Assembly (NCBI RefSeq): GCF_018860155.1
Contig: NZ_JAHKNI010000004.1
Location: 310,001 to 374,000 of the forward strand
Source: Nocardia albiluteola
Lineage (GTDB): Bacteria > Actinomycetota > Actinomycetes > Mycobacteriales > Mycobacteriaceae
DNA: 64,000 nucleotides
Direction of reading: 5' to 3'
The position numbers and the translations under genes were made by a program. Under the pieces are notes generated by a model. The model worked only from the letters and a program-made list of their open reading frames with translations, did no database searches and had not been told where the DNA came from. Of this stretch, positions 36,848 to 46,308 are shown one piece after another (position 1 is the first letter of the stretch; each line of letters begins with the position of its first letter).

Positions 36848-39331
36848 TCACGCCCGCGAATACGGCCAGCGCCACTCGGCGACCTCCGGGATGTCCTGGC
36901 CGTGTTCGCGGGTCCAGGCGCGGGCCGCGGCGCGGGCATCGGACATGTCCTGGCGCAGGCCCGCCGCGCGCTCGCCCAGGCCGGGCACCCGGTCGATGAC
37001 GTCCATGACCAGGTGGTAGCGGTCCAGGTCGTTCAGCATGACCATGTCGAAAGGTGTTGTAGTGGTGCCCTTTTCCTTGTAGCCGCGCACATGCATGCCG
37101 TCGTGGTTGGTGCGGCGGTAGGCGAGACGGTGGATCAGCCACGGGTAGCCGTGGAAGGCGAAGATGACGGGACGATCCGCGGTGAACAGGGTGTCGAATT
37201 CGCTGTCGGGCAGGCCGTGCGGGTGTTGGTCGCTCGGTTGCAGGCGCATCAGATCCACGACGTTCACCACGCGAATCCGTAACTGTGGCAGGCGCTCTCG
37301 CAGAATCGCCGCGGCGGCAAGGGTTTCCAGCGTCGGCACGTCACCGGCGCAGGCCAGTACCACGTCGGGGCTGGTGCCCACCTCGTCGTTGTGCCCGGCC
37401 CACTCCCAGATGCCGATGCCGCGGGTGCAGTGCGCGATGGCGTCGGGAACCGAAAGCCAGTCCGCCTGCGGCTGTTTGCCCGCAACCACGACATTCACGT
37501 AGTGCCGCGAGCGCAGGCAGTGATCGTAGGTCGACAGCAGGGTGTTCGCATCCGGCGGCAGATATACCCGCACGATCTCCGGGCTCTTGTTCAGCACGAC
37601 GTCCAGGAATCCCGGATCCTGATGGGTGAACCCGTTGTGGTCCTGCCGCCACACATGGGAGGAGAGCAGGTAGTTCAGGCTCGGAATGGGCCGCCGCCAT
37701 GCCACCGCCGAACTCGCGTCGAGCCACTTGGCGTGCTGGTTGAACATCGCATCGACGATGTGGATGAACGCCTCGTAGCAGGTGAACACCCCGTGCCGCC
37801 CGGTGAGCAGATACCCCTCCAGCAGGCCCTGGCACATGTGCTCGGACAGCACCTCGATCACCCGGCCGGTGCGGTCCAATTTCACGTCGTACTCGCCGAT
37901 TTCGGCCTGCCAGTTGCGCCCGGTCACGGTGAGGATGTCCTGCAGCCGGTTGCTGGCCAGTTCGTCGGGGGCGAGGGTGAGGAAATTGTCCGGATTGGCC
38001 GCGGTGACATCGCGCAGCCACCCGCCCAGCACCTGCGTCGCCTCGTGATCCGTTGCGCCGGGCGCGATGACCTCGACGCCGTACTCGCGCCAGTCAGGCA
38101 GCTTCAGATCCCGCACCAGCGCGCCGCCGTTGCTCACCGGGTTGGCGCTCATCCGCCGGTCCCCGATCGGCGACAGCGCGAGCAGGCCCGGCACCGGCGC
38201 GCCCGCCTCGTCGAACAGCTCCTCCGGGCGGTAGGACCGCAGCCACTGCTCGAGCACCGCGCGGTGACCGGCATCGGTGCGCGCGGCGGGCAGCGGCACC
38301 TGATGCGCCCGGAACGTGCCCTCGACCGGCTCGCCGTCCACCATCGGAGGGCAGGTCCAGCCCTTGGGAGTGCGCAGCACGATCATCGGCCAGCTGGGCC
38401 TGGTCGTGTCGCCGCCCTCGCGCGCGGCCCGCTGGAATTCGGCGATGCGGTCCAGGCAGCCGTCCATCGCCGCGGCCATCGCCTGGTGCACGGTGGCCGG
38501 ATCGCTGCCCGCGACGATGACCGGGTCGTATCCGTATCCGCGCAGCAGCGACAGCAGCTCGCCCTCCGGGATCCGCGCCAGCAGCGTCGGATTGGCGATC
38601 TTGTATTCGTTCAGCGCCAGGATCGGCAGCACCGCCCCGTCCCGGCCAGGGTTGAGGAACTTGTTCGCATGCCAGCTGCCCGCCAGCGGACCGGTCTCCG
38701 CCTCGCCGTCGCCGACGACGCAGAACACCGTCAGATCGGGATTGTCCAGCGCCGCCCCGAAGGCGTGCAGCAGCGAATAGCCCAGCTCGCCGCCCTCGTG
38801 GAAGGAGCCGGGCGTCTCGGGTGCGCAGTGGCTCGGTACCCCGCCGGGATAGGAGAACTGCGCGAACAGCTCGCGCATGCCGTCGCCGTCGAACGAGATA
38901 TGGCTGTAGAGCTCGGAACAGGTGCCCTCGAGCCAGCCGCAGGCGTTGGGCCCGGGGCCGCCGTGGCCGGGCCCGGCCACGAAGACGGCGTTCAGGTCGC
39001 GGGCGCGGATCGCGCGATTGGCATGCGCCCACACCAGATTCAGCCCCGGGACCGTGCCGAAATGCCCGAGCAGGCGCGGCTTGACGTGCTCGGCCTCGAG
39101 CGGCCTGCGCAGCAGCGGGTTGGCCATCAGATAGATCTGCCCGACTGCCAGATAGTTCGCCGCGCGCCACCAGGCATCGAGCCCGGCGAGTTCCTCGCGC
39201 CCGAGCGGTCCGGGGATGTCGGAGAGGTGATAGGGGCGGGGTGCGAGAGTCTCGCCGCCGCGTCCGCCCACGTTGTCGGCGGAGGTATCGGTGGCGGCGG
39301 CAGTGCCGCCCGCCGGTGCCAGCTGGCTCAT
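36848..39331 (-). CDS. xfp: Phosphoketolase (xylulose-5-P/fructose-6-P)
   Basis: This full-length 827-residue phosphoketolase is thiamine-diphosphate dependent. It splits xylulose-5-phosphate or fructose-6-phosphate with phosphate to acetyl phosphate. Visible motifs include [28 protein letters not shown], the ThDP motif [11 protein letters not shown] and [21 protein letters not shown]. It gives a carbon-saving bypass of glycolysis in the cytosol. No acetate kinase gene is nearby. The first 30 residues are an alanine/threonine-rich tail before [13 protein letters not shown]. Confidence 0.97.
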   Translation of the reverse strand: MSQLAPAGGTAAATDTSADNVGGRGGETLAPRPYHLSDIPGPLGREELAGLDAWWRAANYLAVGQIYLMANPLLRRPLEAEHVKPRLLGHFGTVPGLNLVWAHANRAIRARDLNAVFVAGPGHGGPGPNACGWLEGTCSELYSHISFDGDGMRELFAQFSYPGGVPSHCAPETPGSFHEGGELGYSLLHAFGAALDNPDLTVFCVVGDGEAETGPLAGSWHANKFLNPGRDGAVLPILALNEYKIANPTLLARIPEGELLSLLRGYGYDPVIVAGSDPATVHQAMAAAMDGCLDRIAEFQRAAREGGDTTRPSWPMIVLRTPKGWTCPPMVDGEPVEGTFRAHQVPLPAARTDAGHRAVLEQWLRSYRPEELFDEAGAPVPGLLALSPIGDRRMSANPVSNGGALVRDLKLPDWREYGVEVIAPGATDHEATQVLGGWLRDVTAANPDNFLTLAPDELASNRLQDILTVTGRNWQAEIGEYDVKLDRTGRVIEVLSEHMCQGLLEGYLLTGRHGVFTCYEAFIHIVDAMFNQHAKWLDASSAVAWRRPIPSLNYLLSSHVWRQDHNGFTHQDPGFLDVVLNKSPEIVRVYLPPDANTLLSTYDHCLRSRHYVNVVVAGKQPQADWLSVPDAIAHCTRGIGIWEWAGHNDEVGTSPDVVLACAGDVPTLETLAAAAILRERLPQLRIRVVNVVDLMRLQPSDQHPHGLPDSEFDTLFTADRPVIFAFHGYPWLIHRLAYRRTNHDGMHVRGYKEKGTTTTPFDMVMLNDLDRYHLVMDVIDRVPGLGERAAGLRQDMSDARAAARAWTREHGQDIPEVAEWRWPYSRA

Positions 39332-39447
39332 TGCGCAGACTCTCCTCGCGTCGAGGTGGTGCTCGCGGAAAGTGCTGACGTGCGGTAGTCGGTTGTCAGG
39401 CTACCCGCGCGAGGGCGGCGTCGGTACGCCCGATTAGGGTGCGGCGC

Positions 39448-40026
39448 ATGCAGACACTGGCCAGAATCATCGGTTCGACCGTCGTCGTGGCCGCCGCGGT
39501 CGCGCTCACCGCATGCGGCAGCAGTGAGACCAAGTCCTCGTCGTCCTCGAGCGCCACCACGGCCGCGGCCGCGTCGAGCGCGCAGACCCAGTCCGCCGCG
39601 CCGGCGCCCGCGGGCCGCGCATGCACCGCCGACGACATCAAGGTCACCGGCGGCTTCGGCCAGCCGCCGGCCATCACCATCCCCGACGACTGCACCCCGC
39701 CCGCGCACCTGATCACCAAGGATCTGGTCACGGGCACCGGCCCGGCCGCGAAGACGGGCGATCCGGTCACCATGAACTACACGCTGGTCACCTGGTCGGA
39801 CAAGAAGAAGCTGGACAGCTCCTTCGACCGCAACCAGCCCTTCCCGCTGACCCTCGGCGCGGGCCAGGTCATTCCCGGCTGGGATCAGGGCCTGGTCGGT
39901 ATCAAGCAGGGCGGGCGCCGGTTGCTGATCATCCCGCCGGACCTGGGCTACGGGCAGGGCGGCAACGGTATCAAGCCGAACGAGACGCTCGTCTTCGTGA
40001 CCGACGCGGTGAAGATCGGAAGCTGA
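39448..40026 (+). CDS. FKBP-type peptidyl-prolyl isomerase lipoprotein
   Basis: The protein has 192 residues. It carries a lipoprotein signal (TVVVAAAVALTACGSS, lipobox LTAC), a serine/alanine linker and an FKBP domain. The domain contains GDPVTMNYTLVTW, FPLTLGAGQVIPGWDQGLVGI and LLIIPPDLGYG. It should be anchored outside the membrane and assist folding of exported proteins. The ATG at 39448 lies just after a TAGGGT box, which suggests a leaderless transcript. It precedes tig, another prolyl isomerase chaperone. Confidence 0.92.
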   Translation: MQTLARIIGSTVVVAAAVALTACGSSETKSSSSSSATTAAAASSAQTQSAAPAPAGRACTADDIKVTGGFGQPPAITIPDDCTPPAHLITKDLVTGTGPAAKTGDPVTMNYTLVTWSDKKKLDSSFDRNQPFPLTLGAGQVIPGWDQGLVGIKQGGRRLLIIPPDLGYGQGGNGIKPNETLVFVTDAVKIGS

Positions 40027-40038
40027 TACCGGCGAAAT

Positions 40039-40070
40039 CGGCATCCTAGGCAGTTTCTGCTCGGATGCCG
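40039..40070 (+). terminator. Hairpin after the FKBP gene
   Basis: CGGCATCC (40039-40046) pairs with GGATGCCG (40063-40070) around a 16-nt loop, 13 bp past the stop codon. A short intrinsic terminator is likely. A TAGGCT box (40079-40084) just beyond could be the tig -10. Confidence 0.5.
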
Positions 40071-40155
40071 GGGTCGACTAGGCTATTCAGGATGCGATCG
40101 GGGGGACCGATACACGTCAATACCGAACAACGAACCACTAACAAGGAGCATGTCC

Positions 40156-41541
40156 GTGAAGAGCACCGTCGAGCAGTTGAGCCCGACCCGGGTCCGCATC
40201 AACGTCGAGGTGCCTTTCGAGGAGCTGAAGCCGGACTTCGATCGGGCCTACAAGACGCTGGCCGGACAGGTGCGCATCCCGGGTTTCCGTCCGGGTAAGG
40301 CGCCGGCCAAGCTGCTCGAGGCCCGGCTGGGTCGCGGCGCGATCCTCGAGCAGGTCGTCAACGATGCGCTGCCCGCCCGCTACAGCGAGGCCGTGAGCGC
40401 CGCCGAGGTCAACGTCATCGGCCGCCCGGAGATCGAGATCACCAAGATCGAGGACGGCCAGGAGCTGGCCTTCACCGCCGAGGTCGACGTCCGCCCGGAG
40501 ATCACCCTGCCCGCCTTCGACACCATCGCGGTCGAGGTCGACCCGATCGCCGTCGAGGACGAGGACATCGACCAGCAGCTGCAGTCGCTGCGTCAGCGCT
40601 TCGGCACCCTGACCGCCGTCGAGCGCGCGGTGCAGGACGGCGATTTCGTCTCCATCGACCTGTCCGCGACCGTCGACGGCGAAGAGGTCGCCGACGCCTC
40701 GACCACCGGGCTGTCGCACGAGGTCGGCTCCGGTCAGCTCATCGAGGGCCTGGACGAGACCCTGATCGGCATGACCGCGGAGGAGTCCAAGGACTTCACC
40801 TCCGCCCTGGTCGCCGGCGAGTACGCCGGTAAGGACGCGGTCGTGACCGTCAAGGTGAACTCGGTCAAGGAGCGCGAGCTGCCCGAGGCCGACGACGAGT
40901 TCGCTCAGCTGGCCAGCGAATTCGACACCATCGACGAGCTGAAGGCCGATCTGCGCACCCGCGTCGAGCGGGCCAAGAAGGTCGAGCAGGCCGGCGTGAT
41001 CCGCGACAAGGTGCTCGAGGCGCTGCTGGAGCAGACCGAGGTGCCGCTGCCCGAGGGCGCCGTGCAGGCCGAGGTCGACGCCGTGCTGCACGACGCGGTG
41101 CACGGCTTCGACCACGACGAGGCCAAGCTCGCCGAGGCGCTCGAGGCCGAGGGCTCCTCCCGCGAGGAGTTCGACAAGGACACCAAGGAGGCCGCGGAGA
41201 AGTCGGTGAAGACCCAGCTGCTGCTGGACGCCATCGCCGAGTCCGCGAACACCCAGGTCGGCCAGGACGAGCTGACCGAGCGGATCCTGTTCCAGGCCCA
41301 GCGCTACGGCATGTCGCCCGAGCAGTTCATCCAGCAGGTGCAGGAGGCCGGCCAGCTGGGTGCGATCTTCGCGGACGTGCGCCGCGGCAAGGCGCTGGCC
41401 ACCGTCGTGGGCCAGGCCAAGGTCACCGACACCGCCGGCAATGCGGTCGACACCTCGGAGATGTTCGGCGCCCCCGCCGACTCCGACGCCGAGGAGCAGG
41501 ACGACACGGCGGCCGAGCCGGCCGCCGCGGCCGCCGAGTAA
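40156..41541 (+). CDS. tig: Trigger factor (ribosome-associated chaperone/PPIase)
   Basis: This 461-residue trigger factor has an N-terminal ribosome-binding domain with the [17 protein letters not shown] signature, a central FKBP-like PPIase domain and a helical C-terminal arm. A disordered acidic alanine-rich tail follows. It binds nascent chains at the ribosome exit. The GTG at 40156 is preferred: it sits 7 bp after AAGGAG and gives the family start [13 protein letters not shown], whereas the ATG at 40150 is too close to the ribosome binding site. tig usually precedes clpP1 in actinobacteria; here clpP2 follows instead. Confidence 0.97.
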   Translation: MKSTVEQLSPTRVRINVEVPFEELKPDFDRAYKTLAGQVRIPGFRPGKAPAKLLEARLGRGAILEQVVNDALPARYSEAVSAAEVNVIGRPEIEITKIEDGQELAFTAEVDVRPEITLPAFDTIAVEVDPIAVEDEDIDQQLQSLRQRFGTLTAVERAVQDGDFVSIDLSATVDGEEVADASTTGLSHEVGSGQLIEGLDETLIGMTAEESKDFTSALVAGEYAGKDAVVTVKVNSVKERELPEADDEFAQLASEFDTIDELKADLRTRVERAKKVEQAGVIRDKVLEALLEQTEVPLPEGAVQAEVDAVLHDAVHGFDHDEAKLAEALEAEGSSREEFDKDTKEAAEKSVKTQLLLDAIAESANTQVGQDELTERILFQAQRYGMSPEQFIQQVQEAGQLGAIFADVRRGKALATVVGQAKVTDTAGNAVDTSEMFGAPADSDAEEQDDTAAEPAAAAAE

Positions 41542-41612
41542 GTAAAAGGCTGCGGCGCAGCGGGTTTGCGTCGCGCGCGGAGCTTGCGAGCGCGCCGTAC
41601 AGCACAGCGCGT

Positions 41613-41660
41613 TTCGCTTACAGCGCAGTTGAGCGGTTCGAAAGTTGCGCTGTAAGCGAA
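41613..41660. promoter_or_regulatory. Perfect 15-bp inverted repeat with ClgR-box-like cores
   Basis: TTCGCTTACAGCGCA (41613-41627) and TGCGCTGTAAGCGAA (41646-41660) are perfectly complementary around 18 bp. Each arm contains CGCTTACAGCG or its complement, which fits the CGCYNANRGCG core I recall for corynebacterial ClgR. It may be a regulatory site or simply a stem at the 3' end of the tig transcript, since a terminator-like hairpin follows directly. Confidence 0.4.
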
Positions 41661-41662
41661 GA

Positions 41663-41694
41663 CAGGGCGGTACCGGGAGATCGGTGCCGCCCTG
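41663..41694 (+). terminator. Hairpin after tig
   Basis: CAGGGCGGTACCG (41663-41675) pairs with CGGTGCCGCCCTG (41682-41694) over 13 positions, with one G-T pair and a 6-nt loop. The following bases CTTCGTTAGGGTTT are moderately T-rich. It probably ends the tig transcript and separates it from clpP2. Confidence 0.7.
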
Positions 41695-41920
41695 CTTCGT
41701 TAGGGTTTGTGTCAGCGAATCAGGAATGGCTGCGTGCTTGCGAGTGGCGAGCCGGGTGAGAGAGGGCAGGTATCCGTGAGAATCAATCGGGCGGTCACCG
41801 CGAGGGGCGAGCCGGTCGGGGTCGTCCGGACCGCGTGACAGGCGATGCCTGACCAGCACCACCCGGGCCGCCGATGACGGCCGGTAGCGAACAAGCACAC
41901 CCACAAGGACTTTGGAGACG

Positions 41921-42592
41921 ATGATGGCCAATCTTTTCGACCCACGCACAGCACCGGGCGGTATGGCGCCGCAGGGTGCGCAGTCGCGCTACATCCTGCC
42001 GTCCTTCATCGAGCACTCGAGCTACGGTGTCAAGGAGTCGAATCCGTACAACAAGCTGTTCGAGGAGCGCATCATCTTCCTCGGCATGCCGATCGACGAC
42101 ACCGTCGCCAACGACGTCATGGCGCAGCTGCTGGTGCTGGAGTCGCTGGATCCCGACCGCGACATCACGATGTACATCAACTCGCCCGGCGGCGACGTCA
42201 CCGCGCTGATGGCCATCTACGACACGATGCAGTACGTCCGGGCGGACGTTGCCACAGTCTGCCTCGGCGAGGCCGCCTCCGCCGCGGCGGTGCTGCTGGC
42301 CGCGGGTACCCCGGGCAAGCGTGCGTGCCTGCCCAACGCCCGCGTGCTGATTCACCAGCCGCGCACCGGCGGTGTGCAGGGCCAGGTTTCGGACCTGCAG
42401 ATCGCGGCCGCCGAGATCGAGCGTATCCGCTCCCAGATGGACAACATCCTGGCACTGCACACCGGCAAGGACACCGCGACGATCCGCAAGGACACCGATC
42501 GCGACAAGATCCTGACCGCCGAGGAGGCCAAGGATTACGGGATCGTCGACCAGGTCTTCGACTACCGCAAGCTGAGCGCCCAGAAGAAGTGA
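41921..42592 (+). CDS. clpP2: ATP-dependent Clp protease proteolytic subunit ClpP2
   Basis: This 223-residue ClpP has the typical ClpP2 N-terminus ([20 protein letters not shown]). The triad includes S120 (GEAASAAAV) and H145 (VLIHQP), and TDRDK supplies the Asp. Position 117 is Glu instead of the usual Gln beside the active site. In mycobacteria ClpP2 works only as a mixed ring with ClpP1, whose gene normally lies directly upstream; here it does not. ClpX is encoded 324 bp downstream. ATGs at 41921 and 41924 are both possible; the second has better spacing from GGAG at 41914-41917. Confidence 0.96.
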   Translation: MMANLFDPRTAPGGMAPQGAQSRYILPSFIEHSSYGVKESNPYNKLFEERIIFLGMPIDDTVANDVMAQLLVLESLDPDRDITMYINSPGGDVTALMAIYDTMQYVRADVATVCLGEAASAAAVLLAAGTPGKRACLPNARVLIHQPRTGGVQGQVSDLQIAAAEIERIRSQMDNILALHTGKDTATIRKDTDRDKILTAEEAKDYGIVDQVFDYRKLSAQKK

Positions 42593-42916
42593 GGACCTCG
42601 TGGTGGGCCGTCCCGGTGGTCGTGACCTGCGCCGGGACGCGCTCGCTGTGAGAACCCGGACACGATGGGCCCGCGAAACGGGCCAAGTTATCGACCTGTA
42701 TCACGCCGAGCAGGTACGGTCTTTCCAGGGACCTTTGCTCATGGTTGCCGACAAAGCCATACAACTCTCGGATGACGTTCGTGCGTAGCGCTTCGAAGCG
42801 AACATTCCTCCGTGGTGAACACCGACCCGGATTGGGCGGGTAGCGTTGTTTGAAGGCGGCTTGTCGGCAATCGGAACAGACGGTTGCACGCGGACAAGGA
42901 AGTAGGGACCCACGAG
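42593..42916. other. clpP2-clpX intergenic region
   Basis: This 324-bp region has no gene. It includes the 12-bp palindrome CGCTTCGAAGCG at 42789-42800, which may be a regulator site in the clpX promoter. It has a 4-bp centre rather than the 3 bp of the ClgR consensus. Mycobacteria carry one or two genes here. Confidence 0.4.
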
Positions 42917-44197
42917 ATGGCGCGCATCGGTGATGGCGGCGACTTGCTCAAATGCTCGTTCTGCGGAAAGAGTCAGAAGCAGGTCAAGAAGCTCATTGCG
43001 GGGCCAGGTGTGTACATCTGCGACGAGTGCATCGACCTGTGCAACGAGATCATCGAGGAGGAGCTCGCCGAGTCGAGCGAGGTCAAACTCGATGAGCTGC
43101 CCAAGCCCGCCGAGATCCGTGAGTTCCTCGAGAACTACGTGATCGGCCAGGACACCGCCAAGCGCACCCTGGCGGTCGCGGTCTACAACCATTACAAGCG
43201 CATCCAGGCCGGCGACAAGAGCCGCGACGGCCGCGGTGAGCCGGTCGAGCTCACCAAGTCCAACATCCTCATGCTCGGCCCCACCGGCTGCGGTAAGACG
43301 TACCTGGCGCAGACCTTGGCGAAGATGCTGAACGTCCCGTTCGCCATCGCCGATGCGACGGCGCTCACCGAAGCGGGATATGTCGGCGAGGATGTGGAGA
43401 ACATCCTGCTCAAGCTGATCCAGGCCGCCGATTACGACGTCAAGCGCGCCGAGACCGGCATCATCTACATCGACGAGGTCGACAAGATCGCCCGCAAGTC
43501 CGAGAACCCGTCGATCACCCGCGACGTCTCCGGCGAGGGCGTGCAGCAGGCGCTGCTGAAGATCCTCGAGGGCACCCAGGCCAGCGTGCCGCCGCAGGGC
43601 GGGCGCAAGCATCCGCATCAGGAATTCATCCAGATCGACACCACGAACGTGCTGTTCATCGTGGCGGGCGCGTTCGCGGGCCTGGAGCGGATCGTGCAGG
43701 ACCGGGTCGGCAAGCGCGGCATCGGATTCGGCGCCGAGGTGCGCTCGAAGTCGGAGATCGACACCAGCGATCACTTCGCCGACGTGATGCCCGAGGATCT
43801 GATCAAGTTCGGCCTGATCCCGGAGTTCATCGGCCGCCTACCCGTCGTGGCCTCGGTGACCAACCTGGACAAGGATTCGCTGGTCAAGATCCTCTCCGAG
43901 CCGAAGAACGCCCTGGTCAAGCAGTATGTGAGGCTGTTCGACATGGACGGGGTCGACCTGGAGTTCACCCAGGACGCGCTCGAGGCCATCGCGGATCAGG
44001 CGATCCTGCGCGGCACCGGCGCCCGCGGCCTGCGCGCCATCATGGAGGAAGTGCTGCTGCCGGTGATGTACGACATCCCCAGCCGCGACGACGTCGCCAA
44101 GGTGGTCGTGAACGCCGACACCGTCAACGACAACGTGCTGCCGACCATCGTCCCGCGCAAGGCCCAGCGTCAGGAGCGCCGGGAGAAGTCGGCGTAG
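42917..44197 (+). CDS. clpX: ATP-dependent Clp protease ATPase subunit ClpX
   Basis: This full-length 426-residue AAA+ unfoldase has an N-terminal zinc domain (C13, C16, C35, C38), Walker A GPTGCGKT (121-128) and Walker B YIDEVDK. It also has the pore-loop GYVG and the ClpP-binding IGF loop (GIGFGAEV). It recognises tags such as ssrA-type AA termini and feeds substrates to ClpP. The ATG at 42917 gives the canonical [21 protein letters not shown] strong bidirectional terminator follows. Confidence 0.98.
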   Translation: MARIGDGGDLLKCSFCGKSQKQVKKLIAGPGVYICDECIDLCNEIIEEELAESSEVKLDELPKPAEIREFLENYVIGQDTAKRTLAVAVYNHYKRIQAGDKSRDGRGEPVELTKSNILMLGPTGCGKTYLAQTLAKMLNVPFAIADATALTEAGYVGEDVENILLKLIQAADYDVKRAETGIIYIDEVDKIARKSENPSITRDVSGEGVQQALLKILEGTQASVPPQGGRKHPHQEFIQIDTTNVLFIVAGAFAGLERIVQDRVGKRGIGFGAEVRSKSEIDTSDHFADVMPEDLIKFGLIPEFIGRLPVVASVTNLDKDSLVKILSEPKNALVKQYVRLFDMDGVDLEFTQDALEAIADQAILRGTGARGLRAIMEEVLLPVMYDIPSRDDVAKVVVNADTVNDNVLPTIVPRKAQRQERREKSA

Positions 44198-44212
44198 GTT
44201 CCCCACGAACAC

Positions 44213-44246
44213 ATCGGGGCCGGGAGAGCAATCTCCCGGCCCCGAT
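44213..44246. terminator. Bidirectional hairpin terminator between clpX and the convergent gene
   Basis: ATCGGGGCCGGGAGA (44213-44227) pairs perfectly with TCTCCCGGCCCCGAT (44232-44246) around a 4-nt loop. TCG and T-rich bases follow on the clpX side. Its place between two convergent genes suits termination in both directions. Confidence 0.9.
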
Positions 44247-44267
44247 TCGTATTCAGGGGTTTTCAGG

Positions 44268-44867
44268 TCAGGGCTGCCAGGCCGGGTTGCGGCCCAGGTG
44301 CAGCAGGATGTGGTCGAGGGGATCGGCGTTCGGGGGGACGGGGAGTTCCGCGGCGAAGGCCTTCGACGGGGACGCCGCGCGCTCCTCGCCGGTGGGGACC
44401 ATCTGGATGACCTTCATGGAGAGCGCCACGAAGTCGTCGTCGAGGTGGTACTGGACGCCCAGCGCGCGGGCGATGTCCCAGCCGTGCACGACGTAGTCGA
44501 TGAAGTGGGCTCGGATGGCCATGGCGCCCGGGGCCTTGACGCCCGGGCCGAACTCGGGGAGTTCGAAGAGCTGGTCCAGGGAGTCGAGCTCGGAGTAGGC
44601 GGCGATGACGTCCGCGGCGGCCTCGGCATAGTCGCGGACGGGATCCGCGGCCAGCGGCTGCACCTTCCAGACATCCAGGTCGGCGCCGTTGCCGCGGGCC
44701 GAGGCGGCGAAGCCCCGGTGCTGAACGGTCATGTGGGCCAACAGGTCTGCGACGGTCCATTCGGAGCAGGGGGTGGGGCGGTCGAGATCGTCGGCGGTCA
44801 GCTTGGACACGATCTCGACGCTGTAGTCGACGACGCGGCGGTTCAGGTCTCGGATATCGGTAGTCAC
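44268..44867 (-). CDS. TIGR03086-type mycothiol-dependent transferase-like protein (DinB fold)
   Basis: This 199-residue DinB/MDMPI-like protein begins VTTDIRDLNRRVVDYSVEIV and contains CSEWTVADLLAHMTVQHRGF and HFIDYVVHGWDIARAL. Histidines in these helices could bind a metal, as in mycothiol maleylpyruvate isomerase relatives. The substrate is unknown. The GTG at 44867 is placed as the transcript start by TATTAT and TGGACA boxes at ideal spacing, so the mRNA is probably leaderless. An in-frame upstream ATG would lie inside the promoter. Confidence 0.85.
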   Translation of the reverse strand: MTTDIRDLNRRVVDYSVEIVSKLTADDLDRPTPCSEWTVADLLAHMTVQHRGFAASARGNGADLDVWKVQPLAADPVRDYAEAAADVIAAYSELDSLDQLFELPEFGPGVKAPGAMAIRAHFIDYVVHGWDIARALGVQYHLDDDFVALSMKVIQMVPTGEERAASPSKAFAAELPVPPNADPLDHILLHLGRNPAWQP

Positions 44868-44873
44868 AACGTG

Positions 44874-44902
44874 ATAATAAGCTGATACATACGGTATGTC
44901 CA
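44874..44902 (-). promoter_or_regulatory. Leaderless promoter with 13-bp palindromic operator
   Basis: On the minus strand TGGACA (44897-44902) and TATTAT (44874-44879) are separated by 17 bp, and the predicted start coincides with the GTG at 44867. The perfect palindrome ACATACGGTATGT (44887-44899) fills the spacer. Its form is typical of TetR-family operators. No regulator gene is adjacent. Confidence 0.65.
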
Positions 44903-44957
44903 TGCCCATTGTCTGACGAGTGGATGCTGCGGCGGGGTACGTACCTCGAGGTTGCCT

Positions 44958-45048
44958 CGATAGCCGATAGCCGATAGCCGATAGCCGATAGCCGATAGCC
45001 GATAGCCGATAGCCGATAGCCGATAGCCGATAGCCGATAGCCAATAGC
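44958..45048. repeat. Tandem heptamer array CGATAGC x 12 plus one variant
   Basis: Twelve perfect copies of CGATAGC run from 44958 to 45041, followed by CAATAGC (45042-45048) and a decayed CAATGGG. The array lies about 55 bp upstream of the -35 box of the gene at 44268-44867. Sequence purity implies recent expansion, and copy number probably varies between strains. The unit differs from the CGCTGCC array at 8148. Confidence 0.95.
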
Positions 45049-45283
45049 CAATGGGAGATGGCCGGAGGTCGGCGGAATGCGGGGTCGCTGCACGGCTCAC
45101 GGTCGATCGTCGGCCGCGGATGGGGCATACGCGGACGCGCGATGAGAGCTGGCGCGCTACTGGGCGGGAAGGGTGAGAGATCGCCGCCGGATGGGCGGTT
45201 CGAAACTCGAGGACCAGGATCTGCTCCGCGGTGTTCGGCATTTGCGCTGCGCAGGCACGAGGCCCTGGTGGGGCCTGGTGGCC

Positions 45284-45445
45284 GTGAGTCGGGGACTTGG
45301 CGCTGGAGCGTGGACCTCGGCTGTTGTGAGTCGGGGACTTGGCGCTGGAGTGCGGGCCTTGGCTGTCGTGAGCTGGGTACCTGGCGCTGGAGCGTGGGGC
45401 CCGACCGTCGTGAGCTGGGTATTAGGCCCTGGAGAGTGGCCCGAC
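45284..45445. repeat. 42-bp tandem repeat, about 3.9 copies
   Basis: Units start at 45284, 45326, 45368 and 45410, each opening with GTGAG and containing TTGGCGCTGGAG or a close variant. The period is exactly 42 bp, so the array stays open in frame on both strands. It could look like a 14-residue protein repeat, but no start, ribosome binding site or family supports a gene. Confidence 0.85.
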
Positions 45446-45819
45446 GGGTCTGACTACTGCGGGAGCGGGCGGGATCGGAGGTGGCGGCCCCTTTCGCCAC
45501 GGATCCCGAACATGCTGTGCCGGTGCGGCTTACGCTGGACCGATGCTGCGGTGGCAGCTCGTGTCGCGTCGGTACAACACTCGTATCGGACCGGTGACGA
45601 ACGGTGTAGCTGTTCGCGCCCGCGGTCGGAGATCGCCGTTGATCTCCCCTGGTTCGCCGTTGAACCTTTGTCCGATATTGGGGAATCGCCACCGGGATGT
45701 GTGCCGTTACGTGGCGTTCTCATTTGTTACGACGGCCCTGCGGCCGAAAGCTCATCGGTGCCGAACGCCCCTGGTGGTCACGATAATTCGGCCGACGGGC
45801 AGGGGCGTTCGGGGTGGTC

Positions 45820-46191
45820 CTAGGCCGACTCGGTCACCATGTCGTCCGGGCCCCAGTAGGCCTTCATGCTGACGATGCGGCCCTGCTCGTCGAACTCCAT
45901 CACGTCGATCGGCGAGAGCGTCATCTTGTGCTCGCCGAAGCGGGTGACCAGCGTGAAGCCGACGATCGCGTGGGAGCCGACCACGCGCACGATGTCGATG
46001 CTGGTCTCGCGCTGTGCGGCCTCCAGCGTCTGGTACATCTCCCGGATGGCGTCGTGGCCCCGGCGCGGGGTGCTGCCGATCGGATCCTCGACCACCGCGT
46101 CCGGCGCGTACAGCGCCACGATGTCCTCGGTCGGGCCGGTGGCCACCAGCTTCACGTACTGCTCCACCACGTCCCGGATCTGCGCCGCCAT
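45820..46191 (-). CDS. SnoaL-like / ketosteroid isomerase-fold protein
   Basis: This 123-residue NTF2-fold protein begins MAAQIRDVVEQYVKLVATGP and contains IVALYAPDAVVEDPIGS and IVGFTLVTRF. It resembles nuclear-transport-factor-2-like steroid isomerases and limonene-epoxide-hydrolase-type proteins; the substrate is not assignable. The ATG at 46191 is preferred because it has a GGAG ribosome binding site, whereas the longer frame adds an unconserved tail. Confidence 0.85.
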   Translation of the reverse strand: MAAQIRDVVEQYVKLVATGPTEDIVALYAPDAVVEDPIGSTPRRGHDAIREMYQTLEAAQRETSIDIVRVVGSHAIVGFTLVTRFGEHKMTLSPIDVMEFDEQGRIVSMKAYWGPDDMVTESA

Positions 46192-46308
46192 CTGTACTCC
46201 TGCCAGAATTGAAACCTGTTCTATCGGGGAGCGTAACACCGCCGATGCGGCTCGGGGCCCGGCCGTCGCGGTGACTGAGACCGGCCGTCCGCAGAGTGAG
46301 CCGGGGCG

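Larger units (their letters stand above)
41542..41920. other. tig-clpP2 intergenic region where clpP1 would be expected
   Basis: About 380 bp separates tig and clpP2. No frame here shows any ClpP sequence, whole or fragmentary. It contains the inverted repeat 41613-41660, the terminator-like hairpin 41663-41694, a TAGGGT box at 41701-41706 and unremarkable sequence up to the clpP2 ribosome binding site. Confidence 0.75.
44900..45819. other. 920-bp gene-free stretch with repeat arrays
   Basis: Apart from two tandem arrays (44958-45048 and 45284-45445) I see no supported gene. Long open frames on both strands result from repeat units that lack stops. Nothing resembles a known domain or RNA family. 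The right end just follows the SnoaL-like gene stop. Confidence 0.5.

Noticed and set aside
41709..41759. 16-residue GTG-started peptide after a TAGGGT box between tig and clpP2
   Set aside because: The spacing from the box to the GTG is too short for a leaderless start, there is no ribosome binding site, and the peptide shows no recognisable features.
42789..42800. CGCTTCGAAGCG as a ClgR box before clpX
   Set aside because: The spacer is 4 bp, not the 3 bp of the ClgR core, so I list it only as a palindrome in the intergenic description.
44958..45048. CRISPR array
   Set aside because: Units are 7 bp with no spacers, and no cas gene is present in the window.
45058..45453. Open frame encoding 14-residue ESGTWRWS-type repeats
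   Set aside because: The 42-bp array is equally open on the other strand. There is no start signal and no recognisable fold, so repeat periodicity explains the frame.
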